Program-made: the position numbers and the translations under genes
Shown here: positions 24,066 through 31,312 of the stretch, piece by piece
Layout: each line of letters begins with the position of its first letter
Numbering within the stretch: the stretch's first letter is position 1
Notes under the pieces: generated by a model
The model's input: the letters and a program-made list of their open reading frames with translations, nothing else
What the model was told of the DNA's origin: nothing
Databases searched by the model: none
Origin: CAYJAY01 sp964368445
GTDB taxonomy: Bacteria; Bacillota; Clostridia; Oscillospirales; Ruminococcaceae
Direction of reading: 5' to 3'
NCBI GenBank assembly: GCA_964368445.1
Contig: CAYJAY010000025.1
Span: forward strand, 1 to 37,734
DNA: 37,734 nucleotides

Positions 24066-24508
24066 TGATAGGCTCTCCTATTTTGATGATTTTTGGTAAT
24101 TTTGTTTATGATAAAGCAGATAGTGCTACACGCTAACAAGCCAATTCCTATTATTAGCAGAATATTTTCATATATCGAAGATGTGCCGGCAATCTCGAAA
24201 ACCCCTCGCAACAAAGAGCTTAAAATGACCGCAACAACTCCCGTATGATAAAGATGTGTTGAAAAAAAACTTTGTGGTTTAAAACGCGCCGACATCGACG
24301 CGAACAATCCGACAACTACTCCCAATAAAAGCGGATATATAAATAAAAATGTCATGTGAGGCGAAGTTACACCGTGTGAAAATTGAAAATATATAAAAGA
24401 AACTAAAGCACAGCTCATCGTTACTATTAAATAGGGTGCAACTCGTTTGCGCAGATAAAAATTTCGCACAGCCTGTCTTGTAACGCACCTATTCTCCGAT
24501 GTACACAA
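24062..24508 (-). CDS. Small integral membrane protein with four spans
   Basis: 148 aa from a TTG start with GGAG 11 bases upstream; no ATG lies near the N-terminus. Four hydrophobic segments (about 25-43, 52-74, 86-106, 115-136) are linked by short loops, and the ends are basic (RKRVAPY, KITKNHQNRR). I recognise no family. It overlaps the upstream glycosidase gene by 20 bases and the beta-helix gene by four bases, so it is firmly embedded in the operon. A role in anchoring or export of the operon's surface products is only a guess. If translation starts later, the first span would still be intact. Confidence 0.6.
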   Translation of the reverse strand: MCTSENRCVTRQAVRNFYLRKRVAPYLIVTMSCALVSFIYFQFSHGVTSPHMTFLFIYPLLLGVVVGLFASMSARFKPQSFFSTHLYHTGVVAVILSSLLRGVFEIAGTSSIYENILLIIGIGLLACSTICFIINKITKNHQNRRAYQ

Positions 24509-25469
24509 TATCGCTCACACTCCGTTCTTTAAAACTTTTTCCGTTGGTGGTTGGGTTGTTGACTACCTCACCCATAAACACCATCGTGGCAGAACCGCCC
24601 CCGTCTAAGTTATACCCTTCTACACATCCGTATGAATCGAGAACCTCCGCAATCTCTACAATCGACAAGCCGGTGCTTTGCTCTGTCCTGCCATCGGCCA
24701 CCATAAATATATAATGGTTTGGTTCAATCATTCCTATCGCCGTTCTCGGGTTGCTTGGGTCTTCCCTTTCAACCTTACTGTTCTCATCAACAATAATCTC
24801 TCCGTCACTTAAAAGTCCCGGCCCAAAAGAGAATATCTGTTCGGCTCCAATCTCTGCTAGTTCAGCCACCGTGATTTCCTGCTCGTCGATGATGTCAAAG
24901 CTTCCGTCTTTAAATATCACAAGATCTTGATTGCCGTCTTGCATTCCAACTTCCCTGTAGATTTGTCCGTTACGCATTACATACCCGGTATCTCGAAAAC
25001 CGTAAAAATCACCGTTTATCGAAAGAATAGCATTGTTATCCTGTGCAATTTCCGAGGTAGTTTGTTTTAAATTGGTTCCAAATGCTCCATATGCAAGGCC
25101 GGTCTTTAGCAGATTACTGTTTGATATCTTGACCTCGGCTATATATATGTCTGTATCATATTCACGTATCGTAGAAATTGTTATATCTATATTTTCGCTT
25201 TTATAGCTGTTTTCTGTTACAACGGGATCAAATGCTGGCGATTGCAACTCGTCTGCGTCCTGTTTGGGCGATGTATTATAGTTTACTTCAACACCATATA
25301 GTTGCTCGGCATTTGTCGGAAACTCTTCAAACGCTACAACATTTTGTGGAATGACAAACCGATTTAAAATCGCAAACCCAAAGTATAAAACAAAAAAAGC
25401 AGTTGCAGATATCTTCCATATGCGTGAAGCTGTCTGTTTTGAGTTGTTATTTCTTTTTTTGCTATTCAA
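24489..25469 (-). CDS. Phosphodiester glycosidase family protein (NAGPA domain)
   Basis: 326 aa. Start codon TTG with GGAGG about 7 bases before; there is no ATG alternative. Residues about 18-38 form a membrane anchor, so the enzyme faces outwards. The NAGPA domain fills about 85-326: AYGAFGTNL, AILSINGDFYG, SFGPGLLSDG, PRTAIGM, the hallmark YNLDGGGSATM and a closing VSDIVYIGE. The animal enzyme uncovers mannose-6-phosphate by cutting a sugar-phosphodiester bond; bacterial members act on sugar phosphodiesters at the cell surface. In this locus it may trim a phosphodiester-linked polymer made by the VTC-type protein. Confidence 0.88.
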   Translation of the reverse strand: MNSKKRNNNSKQTASRIWKISATAFFVLYFGFAILNRFVIPQNVVAFEEFPTNAEQLYGVEVNYNTSPKQDADELQSPAFDPVVTENSYKSENIDITISTIREYDTDIYIAEVKISNSNLLKTGLAYGAFGTNLKQTTSEIAQDNNAILSINGDFYGFRDTGYVMRNGQIYREVGMQDGNQDLVIFKDGSFDIIDEQEITVAELAEIGAEQIFSFGPGLLSDGEIIVDENSKVEREDPSNPRTAIGMIEPNHYIFMVADGRTEQSTGLSIVEIAEVLDSYGCVEGYNLDGGGSATMVFMGEVVNNPTTNGKSFKERSVSDIVYIGE

Positions 25470-25493
25470 AAAAACCTCCGTCTTGGTTGTCGC

Positions 25494-26183
25494 CTAAAGT
25501 GTGTTAACAAAAAGCTCTTGTTTGGTTATTATTATCTCTAAATTTCCGTTTCTTGTACGAAGTTCATCGATAAATTCTTTTTCATGAGCAGTATTTTTCA
25601 ATTCGATTTCATAACTCAACTTGAACATGCTACCCATGTTTGTGGTTTTTGAGGTGATAAGATTAACCGTGTCGGTATATTTTTCAAAAAGATCATCAAA
25701 AACATCAAAGTAGTTTAGGTTTTCGGGAATAGTTATGTGAAGCGTTCTACTGTTGATTTTTTGTTCGCCAAAGTTTGTTATATTAAGCAACAGTGCAAAC
25801 AAACAAGCAATTATCGAGAATAAAAACGCAAAACCTATATATCCCATTCCTATAGTTAACCCTGTACACATCGCTGTGAAGATTGCGCCAATCTCTTTTG
25901 CCGTTCCGGGGACAGAGCGAAACCTAACAAGGCTAAACGCGCCCGCCACCGCAACTCCGGCGCCGATGTTTCCGTTAACCATGATGATAACCATCGAAAC
26001 CGCAAGCGGTAAAAGCGCAAGCGTTGTCACAAAACCTTTGGTGCATTTTGTTTTAACGGCATATACCTTTGCCATAAAAACGCCCAAAACAATTGCCGAA
26101 ATCATACAGATAAAAAACTGTGACAACGTAATTGACAACGATGCGGAGTTGTTAAAAATTCCTGAAAAAAGACTGTTAAGCAT
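25494..26183 (-). CDS. DUF4956 membrane protein
   Basis: 229 aa from the ATG at 26183, which has AGAGG 8 bases upstream; a GTG three codons earlier overlaps that site and is rejected. Four or five spans fill residues 1-145. Between them is the conserved GAGVAVAGAFSLVRFRSVPGTAKEIG block (in parts), the DUF4956 signature, with charged residues (Arg-Phe-Arg, Lys-Glu) inside the membrane. The C-terminal 85 residues form a soluble alpha/beta domain with an ACT/ferredoxin-like look (RTLHITIPENLNYFDVFDDLF). The family almost always neighbours VTC proteins, and here the two genes overlap by 8 bases. It may form the channel or membrane partner of the polymerase. Confidence 0.88.
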   Translation of the reverse strand: MLNSLFSGIFNNSASLSITLSQFFICMISAIVLGVFMAKVYAVKTKCTKGFVTTLALLPLAVSMVIIMVNGNIGAGVAVAGAFSLVRFRSVPGTAKEIGAIFTAMCTGLTIGMGYIGFAFLFSIIACLFALLLNITNFGEQKINSRTLHITIPENLNYFDVFDDLFEKYTDTVNLITSKTTNMGSMFKLSYEIELKNTAHEKEFIDELRTRNGNLEIIITKQELFVNTL

Positions 26184-26904
26184 TTGCTGCACCTCTGAAA
26201 CGTTTTATATATTTGGGTAAAATAAAGTTGTTGTACGCTGTTCCGTACTTTGAAAAAGAAGTTTTATACAAACCGTTTTTTCCAAGGAATTCAACAAACC
26301 AAAATGGCAGACCCCAAACCGTTTTAACTTCAAGCACAACACAGTCTCCCGATACGACATCGACGTCTTGCTCGCTTTCATACGGCGTAACGTCGACATC
26401 GCGCATCTTAATATTAAAGTCAAATGTAATTCTGAAATCCTCGTCGTTCGGAGAATAATACGCCTCGCGTTCATACGATAAATAGATACTCGGCGAAAGT
26501 CGTTTGTGGCTCGTTATAAAATAGTCGACTTCTTTTTTAATTTGTGAACAGTCCTCTAGTTCTGTTTTGTTACAAAGATAGGACAACGCTTGTGCTTGGG
26601 TCGAGGGTAACCTTCGTTTATACACAACTCCGTCATATTTCTTTTTAAGCTCGATAAAACCAACGTTGTTTTCGTCTGGTTGGCCATAGATCCTAAGCCT
26701 TAATTTTTCCTTATATTTTGGCTTTTCGATGCTATGCCTTATAATGCTGAAATCATCCGTGTCAAAATATATGTTTGAGATTTTATGTCTCCCATAGTTA
26801 TCAAGAACCATATGGTTTTGCATACACTCACAAAGCAATCTGTATTGTTGGTTTGTAAGCGTATATTTAATCTCGTGACGTTTGAATATTGTTTGAACAG
26901 CCAT
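26176..26904 (-). CDS. VTC-domain polyphosphate polymerase-like protein
   Basis: 242 aa from the ATG at 26904, which has GAGG about 6 bases upstream; an ATG 33 bases earlier lacks a site. The VTC domain, a triphosphate-tunnel fold, fills the protein: FKRHEIKYTLT, ISNIYFDTDDF, YKEKLRLRIYG, FIELKKKYDGVVYKRR, YLSYEREAYY and VVLEVKT near the end. Basic and acidic tunnel residues for nucleotide triphosphate and metal are present. In yeast Vtc4 this fold makes polyphosphate from ATP; the product of bacterial homologues is not established to my knowledge. It heads the five-gene operon behind a two-component system. Confidence 0.88.
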   Translation of the reverse strand: MAVQTIFKRHEIKYTLTNQQYRLLCECMQNHMVLDNYGRHKISNIYFDTDDFSIIRHSIEKPKYKEKLRLRIYGQPDENNVGFIELKKKYDGVVYKRRLPSTQAQALSYLCNKTELEDCSQIKKEVDYFITSHKRLSPSIYLSYEREAYYSPNDEDFRITFDFNIKMRDVDVTPYESEQDVDVVSGDCVVLEVKTVWGLPFWFVEFLGKNGLYKTSFSKYGTAYNNFILPKYIKRFRGAANA

Positions 26905-26935
26905 AGTAACCTCGTGTTTTTTATTGTACAACTTC

Positions 26936-26941
26936 ATTATA
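26936..26941 (-). promoter_or_regulatory. Possible -10 box of the VTC operon
   Basis: TATAAT on the minus strand in the 76-base gap between the histidine kinase stop and the VTC start. No good -35 box is present, as is common for promoters activated by an OmpR-type regulator. Confidence 0.4.
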
Positions 26942-26980
26942 CAGGTCTAACTTTAAACTCACATTAAAAAATAAAAAAAA

Positions 26981-28183
26981 TTAAAAAATTACAGTAATTG
27001 TTATCTCGTTATCTTTTTTACTTTCCGCAAAAATCTTTGCCCCGCTATTTTCGCAGATAGATTTTGCTATAGATAGCCCAATTCCAAAACCTGACGTATC
27101 GTCGTTTCTCGACTCATCCATTCGATAGAAGCGATCAAACCAATTGTCGTGTTTACCTTGTTTAACTCCGTCACATTCATTATTAATGGTAAATATCTTC
27201 TTGTTTCCTTTTTGCAAAAGCTCAATCGAAACAACATTACTTTCCGAAGAATATTTTATAGCGTTTTCTATAAGAATAGAAAATAATTTTCTGATTGTTG
27301 ATTCTGTCGAGGTTATAGTAAGATTCTTGCTAATGTTCTTTTGAACTACAATGTTTCGCTGTTGCAACGCCGAGGAAAACTCGCCCAGCGTTTCTTCCAA
27401 CGCTTCATCCAACGAAAAATCGGCTTTAACCCCGATATCTTGTACTTCTTCAAGTTTTGAAAGAGATATTAAATTTTCCACAAGCATGTTAAGCTTATCT
27501 ATTTGAACCTTAACACCGTCTATCCACTCATCTTCCCCATGGTTATATTCGATAACATCACAGTTCGCTCTTATAATCGAAAGCGGTGTTTTAAACTCGT
27601 GGTTAACATCGGTTATAAATCTTTTTTGTTTTTCATATCCTAAAGCTATTGGAGCTACCGCCCATCTCGAAAAAATACATGATAAGATAACAACACATAT
27701 CACCGCACCAAACATAATCAAAACCGAATATAAAAGATAGCGGTTAAATCCGATAATGTCCGACTCTATATCAAGAAAGATATAGGTATATCCGTTTTCA
27801 ACCGGTGTTTTCATAAACCTGTAGTTGTCTATTATTCCAAAAGATAACCCCTCGCCGTTGACAGCATTTACATATTCAACCGCTTGCTGTGTCGAAACGC
27901 TACTTATTTTTCGGACGTCTACAAATTCTATCTCATCGTCAAGGTCAGAGCGCACAATAAAAAACCTTGTTGTAAACTCAATTTCTTTCGGAAGTCTATC
28001 GGGCGGCAATTGCCCTTCAACCGACATAAAATCCCCCTTAGACAAAAGTTCAAGAATATAGTCAGATTTATTCATAATCGATACATAGTTTACAACGTTA
28101 ATTAATGTAACGATAACAAAAAGAACGATCAGTGATATTACCCCGGTAAGTATAACGAATTTTTTTTGAAGCCTTCTAACCAT
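26981..28183 (-). CDS. Sensor histidine kinase
   Basis: 400 aa. Spans at about 9-33 and 150-171 enclose an extracellular sensor of about 115 residues with no motif I recognise. The kinase core follows: the HisKA box DVNHEFKTPLSII with the phosphorylated His195, the N box LIENAIKYSSES, and the glycine boxes ending DDTSGFGIGLSIAKSI. It phosphorylates the response regulator encoded 46 bases upstream. GGAG lies 12 bases before the ATG. The pair directly precedes the VTC/DUF4956 operon on the same strand and most likely controls it. Confidence 0.93.
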   Translation of the reverse strand: MVRRLQKKFVILTGVISLIVLFVIVTLINVVNYVSIMNKSDYILELLSKGDFMSVEGQLPPDRLPKEIEFTTRFFIVRSDLDDEIEFVDVRKISSVSTQQAVEYVNAVNGEGLSFGIIDNYRFMKTPVENGYTYIFLDIESDIIGFNRYLLYSVLIMFGAVICVVILSCIFSRWAVAPIALGYEKQKRFITDVNHEFKTPLSIIRANCDVIEYNHGEDEWIDGVKVQIDKLNMLVENLISLSKLEEVQDIGVKADFSLDEALEETLGEFSSALQQRNIVVQKNISKNLTITSTESTIRKLFSILIENAIKYSSESNVVSIELLQKGNKKIFTINNECDGVKQGKHDNWFDRFYRMDESRNDDTSGFGIGLSIAKSICENSGAKIFAESKKDNEITITVIF

Positions 28184-28229
28184 TCTTCAAACATACTCCT
28201 TTTAATCAAATCAATGTTAACAGATTTAA

Positions 28230-28901
28230 TTATTTTTTTTCAAGATAATATCCGGTTTTACGTACGGCAGATATCTTTATATCCGCGCCCAACAAACTTA
28301 GTTTTTTCCTAAGATATGCTATATATACCCACACAATATTAATCTCTACATCACTGTCAAGCCCCCAAATTTTATCCAAAAACTTCTCGGTTGAAATTAA
28401 TACGCCCTCATTAATCATCAACATCTCCATCATCTGAAACTCTTTACTTGCAAGTTTAAACAAAGCTTTGTCGGTTGAGAGTTCAAACGTCTTTCGATTT
28501 AAAGTTACGTTTCCATATTTAAGTTTAAAAGTTGAGCTGTCGGTCGACATCCGCGTTAACGCACGTATGCGAGCCAACAGCTCTTTTGTGTCAAACGGCT
28601 TTGTCATATAGTCGTTAGCGCCAAAATCCAAGCCCATTACCTTGTCGTCAATGGTGGATTTCGCTGTGAGCATAATAATGGGGACCGAGTTGCCTTTTGC
28701 TCGCACATGCTTAACAACCGCAATCCCGTCCATTTTAGGCATCATAATATCCAAAACAACCGCGTCATACTCTAGTGATTCGATGTGAAATAATGCCTCT
28801 TCCCCATCATATACTGCGTCAACCGAATAGTTGTTAATTTCAAATATCTTAACTAATGCTTTGGATATTTTTCTGTCGTCTTCACACAGCAAAATGCGCA
28901 T
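28230..28901 (-). CDS. OmpR/PhoB-type response regulator
   Basis: 223 aa from the ATG at 28901 (GGAG 6 bases upstream); an in-frame ATG 33 bases earlier is before that site. The receiver domain has the acidic pair CEDD, the phosphorylated Asp51 in VVLDIMMPKMDG, and the Thr/Lys switch in MLTAKS and YMTKPF. The C-terminal winged helix (about 125-221) has the usual LASKEFQMMEMLM, DVEINIVWVYIAYLRKKL and VRKTGYYLE blocks. It binds DNA when phosphorylated by the downstream kinase. Upstream, a TATAAT is present with a poor -35. Confidence 0.94.
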   Translation of the reverse strand: MRILLCEDDRKISKALVKIFEINNYSVDAVYDGEEALFHIESLEYDAVVLDIMMPKMDGIAVVKHVRAKGNSVPIIMLTAKSTIDDKVMGLDFGANDYMTKPFDTKELLARIRALTRMSTDSSTFKLKYGNVTLNRKTFELSTDKALFKLASKEFQMMEMLMINEGVLISTEKFLDKIWGLDSDVEINIVWVYIAYLRKKLSLLGADIKISAVRKTGYYLEKK

Positions 28902-29013
28902 TATTTTCTCCTTTTGTTGAATCGTAAAATTCAAGTTTTAAATAGTAATATTATTATACATTATCTACATTAATTGTACTTTAAAAAGCAAAAAAAAGTA
29001 AAGTTATTTGTTA

Positions 29014-29043
29014 AAAACAGTACGCAAGAATGCGCACTGTTTT
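29014..29043 (-). terminator. Terminator of the SDR gene
   Basis: AAAACAGT-A-CGCA (29014-29026) pairs with TGCG-C-ACTGTTTT (29031-29043), 4-base loop and one mismatch. Reading leftwards the arm runs into TTTTT. It starts 17 bases after the SDR stop. Confidence 0.75.
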
Positions 29044-29059
29044 AGCGTTATAGTTATTC

Positions 29060-29878
29060 TTATTTTATATTAAACATCATTCTCATAACATTATCCATGG
29101 CTTTTACCGGCAGTACCCTGCTCATTAATATAGCCATTTTGCTGTCGCTTCCAACCGTATATCTCGCTTTAGGCTCATTTGAATTAGTGGCATTCAAGAT
29201 AGCCTTAACAACAGGTTCGGGACCCGGTGCTTTAGCATAGTTCTTTTTAAAAGCTTCTACAAAGTTTGATACATTTGATTTGTATTCTTGTGGGTGTTCA
29301 ACAGTTTGTACTTGATTTAATGCAACATCTAAAAATTCTGTTTGCATTGCACCGGGCTCAATTAATGCAACTTTAATTCCAAAACCTTTAACCTCTGCCC
29401 TTAAAGCATCACTCAAGGCTTCAACTGCGCGTTTTGAAGCTCCATACCAACCAATCATTGGTGAACCTACCCTGCCCACAACAGATGACATGTTTATAAC
29501 TGTTCCACTCTTTTTGCTTCTCATATGTGGCAAAACAGCTTTCGCAACTCGTGCTAAACCAAACACATTTACATCAAATTGACGCTGTGCTTCATCCAAA
29601 GAAACAGCTTCAACCATTCCATATCCACCATATCCCGCATTGTTTATAAGCACATCGATTTTGCCCTCGTTTTTGATTATATCGGCAACAACTGCGTTCA
29701 CGTCATCATCAATAGTAACGTCCATTTTATGGATTTTCGCTCCGAGTTTTTCGATATCACGCATCTTTTCAAGCCTTCTGGCTCCTGCATAGACCGTGTG
29801 CCCTTGATTTAAAAGCTCTTTAACCGCAAGATTTCCAAACCCGGCACTCGCCCCCGTAATTAGAACAACTTTATTCAT
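29060..29878 (-). CDS. Short-chain dehydrogenase/reductase
   Basis: 272 aa of classical SDR type. The cofactor loop is TGASAGFG (8-15), an Arg pair after the second strand (ARR, 33-35) favours NADP, and NNAG is at 79-82. The catalytic Ser is at 131-132, with Tyr145 and Lys149 in YGASK. The substrate-binding tail (EPGAMQTEF onwards) resembles the 'oxidoreductase of unknown substrate' group. It is divergent from the TetR gene, with a shared operator region, so TetR probably represses it. AGGCT lies upstream of the ATG, a weak site. Confidence 0.88.
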   Translation of the reverse strand: MNKVVLITGASAGFGNLAVKELLNQGHTVYAGARRLEKMRDIEKLGAKIHKMDVTIDDDVNAVVADIIKNEGKIDVLINNAGYGGYGMVEAVSLDEAQRQFDVNVFGLARVAKAVLPHMRSKKSGTVINMSSVVGRVGSPMIGWYGASKRAVEALSDALRAEVKGFGIKVALIEPGAMQTEFLDVALNQVQTVEHPQEYKSNVSNFVEAFKKNYAKAPGPEPVVKAILNATNSNEPKARYTVGSDSKMAILMSRVLPVKAMDNVMRMMFNIK

Positions 29879-29897
29879 GTATAGCCTCCAAAAAAAT

Positions 29898-29997
29898 AAT
29901 TTACGACTCGTCGGTTAATTAATGTTATCACACAATTTACACGATGTCAAGTATTTTCGCAAAATTTATTTACAAAACGTAAATTATATGGTATGCT
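29898..29997. promoter_or_regulatory. Divergent SDR/tetR promoters with three ATTTAC operator sites
   Basis: Leftward promoter: TTGACA (29945-29950, minus), 17 bases, TAACAT (29922-29927). Rightward promoter: TTTACA (29969-29974), 17 bases, TATGCT (29992-29997). The palindrome ATTTAC-N5-GTAAAT (29968-29984) covers the rightward -35, and further ATTTAC copies lie at 29899-29904 and 29935-29940. This arrangement fits control of both genes by the TetR protein. Confidence 0.65.
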
Positions 29998-30026
29998 ATT
30001 AAAAAATATATAACGGAGTTGGCAAA

Positions 30027-30668
30027 ATGGAATTTCAAAGAGCGAGAAGCAAAGAGCAGTTTGAACAAAGGGAAGCTGATATTATAAACTCTGCCATGGC
30101 TTTATATGAACAATTCGGGTTTGAAGAGGTAACATTCAGCAAAATCTCTGAAACGACAAAGTTTACAAGGCCGACGATATATTCCTATTTCAAAACAAAA
30201 GAAGAAATCATGCTCCGTCTGACGGCTATCTACCTTGAGAAATTTATTTTATGTTTCGAGAATAAATTTAGCGACAGCCACAAAAAAGATACTGAGTTTG
30301 TTGCAACTGCTTTCACTCAAAGTTTTATAGAGGTGGGCGAGTTTATACATCTTTATACGGTGCTTTATTCGTTAATCGAGAAAAATGTATCTGTTGAAGC
30401 TTTAGCGCAGTTTAAACGAGAAGTTATGGGACTTCAAGCTGTTTTGGCAAACATTCTAAAATCAATTTACACAAAAGCTAACGACGATCAGATTTACAAT
30501 TTTCTTATATTCTGTCTATCGTTTGCAAGTGGCATCTGCCCGATGAGCGAACAAAGCGAGCTTCAAAAAAAAGCTATCGAATTGAGTGCTACAGGATATG
30601 TAACCCCTAATTTTGAAATTTTTTTTAAAGACACGCTTATCATTTATTTAGAAAAACTTGAATTTTAA
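30027..30668 (+). CDS. TetR-family transcriptional regulator
   Basis: 213 aa. The N-terminal TetR helix-turn-helix (about 18-62) reads ADIINSAMALYEQFGFEEVTFSKISETTKFTRPTIYSYFKTKEEIM in consecutive parts. The remaining helices form the ligand-binding and dimer part, with no recognisable ligand signature. GGAG lies before the ATG. It is divergent from the SDR gene, and its own promoter is overlapped by an ATTTAC/GTAAAT palindrome, so it likely represses both. Confidence 0.9.
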   Translation: MEFQRARSKEQFEQREADIINSAMALYEQFGFEEVTFSKISETTKFTRPTIYSYFKTKEEIMLRLTAIYLEKFILCFENKFSDSHKKDTEFVATAFTQSFIEVGEFIHLYTVLYSLIEKNVSVEALAQFKREVMGLQAVLANILKSIYTKANDDQIYNFLIFCLSFASGICPMSEQSELQKKAIELSATGYVTPNFEIFFKDTLIIYLEKLEF

Positions 30669-30723
30669 AAACAAAAAACAAACAACATAAAACACATTAA
30701 CAATGCAGAAAGAGGTTTGTAAA

Positions 30724-31047
30724 ATGGCAACCAGTGTAAGTTATATAGAGTTTATATGCGAGCAAATCGCCGGTGTTGGCGACATTCGCTACAAAAAGAT
30801 GTTTGGCGAGTATATGGTTTATGTTAACAACAAACCTGTTCTTTTGGTGTGTGATGATACGGTTTTTGTTAAAATCAAAGAGGAAACAACGGCTGTTTTG
30901 TCTGAATGTGAAACCGGCATACCATACAAAGGTTCAAAAGAACACTATATATTGGACATTGAAAACAAAGAACTTTCACAGGAAGTAGTTATGATTTTAG
31001 AAAAAATAACTCCGGTTCCAAAACCACGTAAAAAGAAAGGCGTTTAA
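30724..31047 (+). CDS. TfoX N-terminal domain protein
   Basis: 107 aa from the ATG at 30724, which has GAGG 8 bases upstream; an ATG 21 bases earlier lacks a site. The TfoX/Sxy N-terminal domain is read from YIEFICEQIAGVGDIRYKKMFGEYMVYV, then KPVLLVCDDTVFVKI and a final basic KPRKKKGV tail. Free-standing TfoX-N proteins are common in Clostridia with unknown roles; the competence function is known only for gammaproteobacterial full-length proteins. The truncated GyrI-like gene follows after one base. Confidence 0.85.
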   Translation: MATSVSYIEFICEQIAGVGDIRYKKMFGEYMVYVNNKPVLLVCDDTVFVKIKEETTAVLSECETGIPYKGSKEHYILDIENKELSQEVVMILEKITPVPKPRKKKGV

Positions 31048-31048
31048 A

Positions 31049-31177
31049 ATGTCTTTTGATTATAAAAAAGAATTTAAGGAATTCTATTCGCCTTCAAAAA
31101 AACCGAGCATCGTCGATATACCAAAAACGAACTATCTTGCTGTCCGCGGAATTTGTTTTGTTATTTTTTTCAAATAA
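31049..31177 (+). pseudogene. Truncated GyrI-like small-molecule-binding domain gene
   Basis: ATG one base after the TfoX stop, AAAGG 8 bases upstream. The first 34 codons match the start of GyrI-like domain proteins (SFDYKKEFKEFYSPSKKPS, then IVDIPKTNYLAVRG). The frame then runs into unrelated sequence and stops after 42 residues, where family members are about 200 long. The remainder is absent, and a hairpin follows at once. I take it as a gene cut by deletion or insertion. Confidence 0.65.
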
Positions 31178-31189
31178 AAAACCATATAA

Positions 31190-31266
31190 AAAGGGAACAG
31201 TCTTTGTCGTTCCGATATGGGCAAATTTTTGCTCATATTCGAAACAGCATCGCCTGTTCCCTATTA
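31190..31266 (+). terminator. Long hairpin after the GyrI fragment, terminator-like
   Basis: AGGGAACAG (31192-31200) pairs with CTGTTCCCT (31254-31262), with an imperfect inner stem around 31213-31241. T-rich sequence with TTTTTT follows from about 31276. It lies between converging genes. The size and the outer-plus-inner form also fit a small inserted repeat. Confidence 0.45.
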
Positions 31267-31312
31267 ACATTTATCCCTTTTTTGTTGTAGTAAAACAACT
31301 GACAATCCGCAA

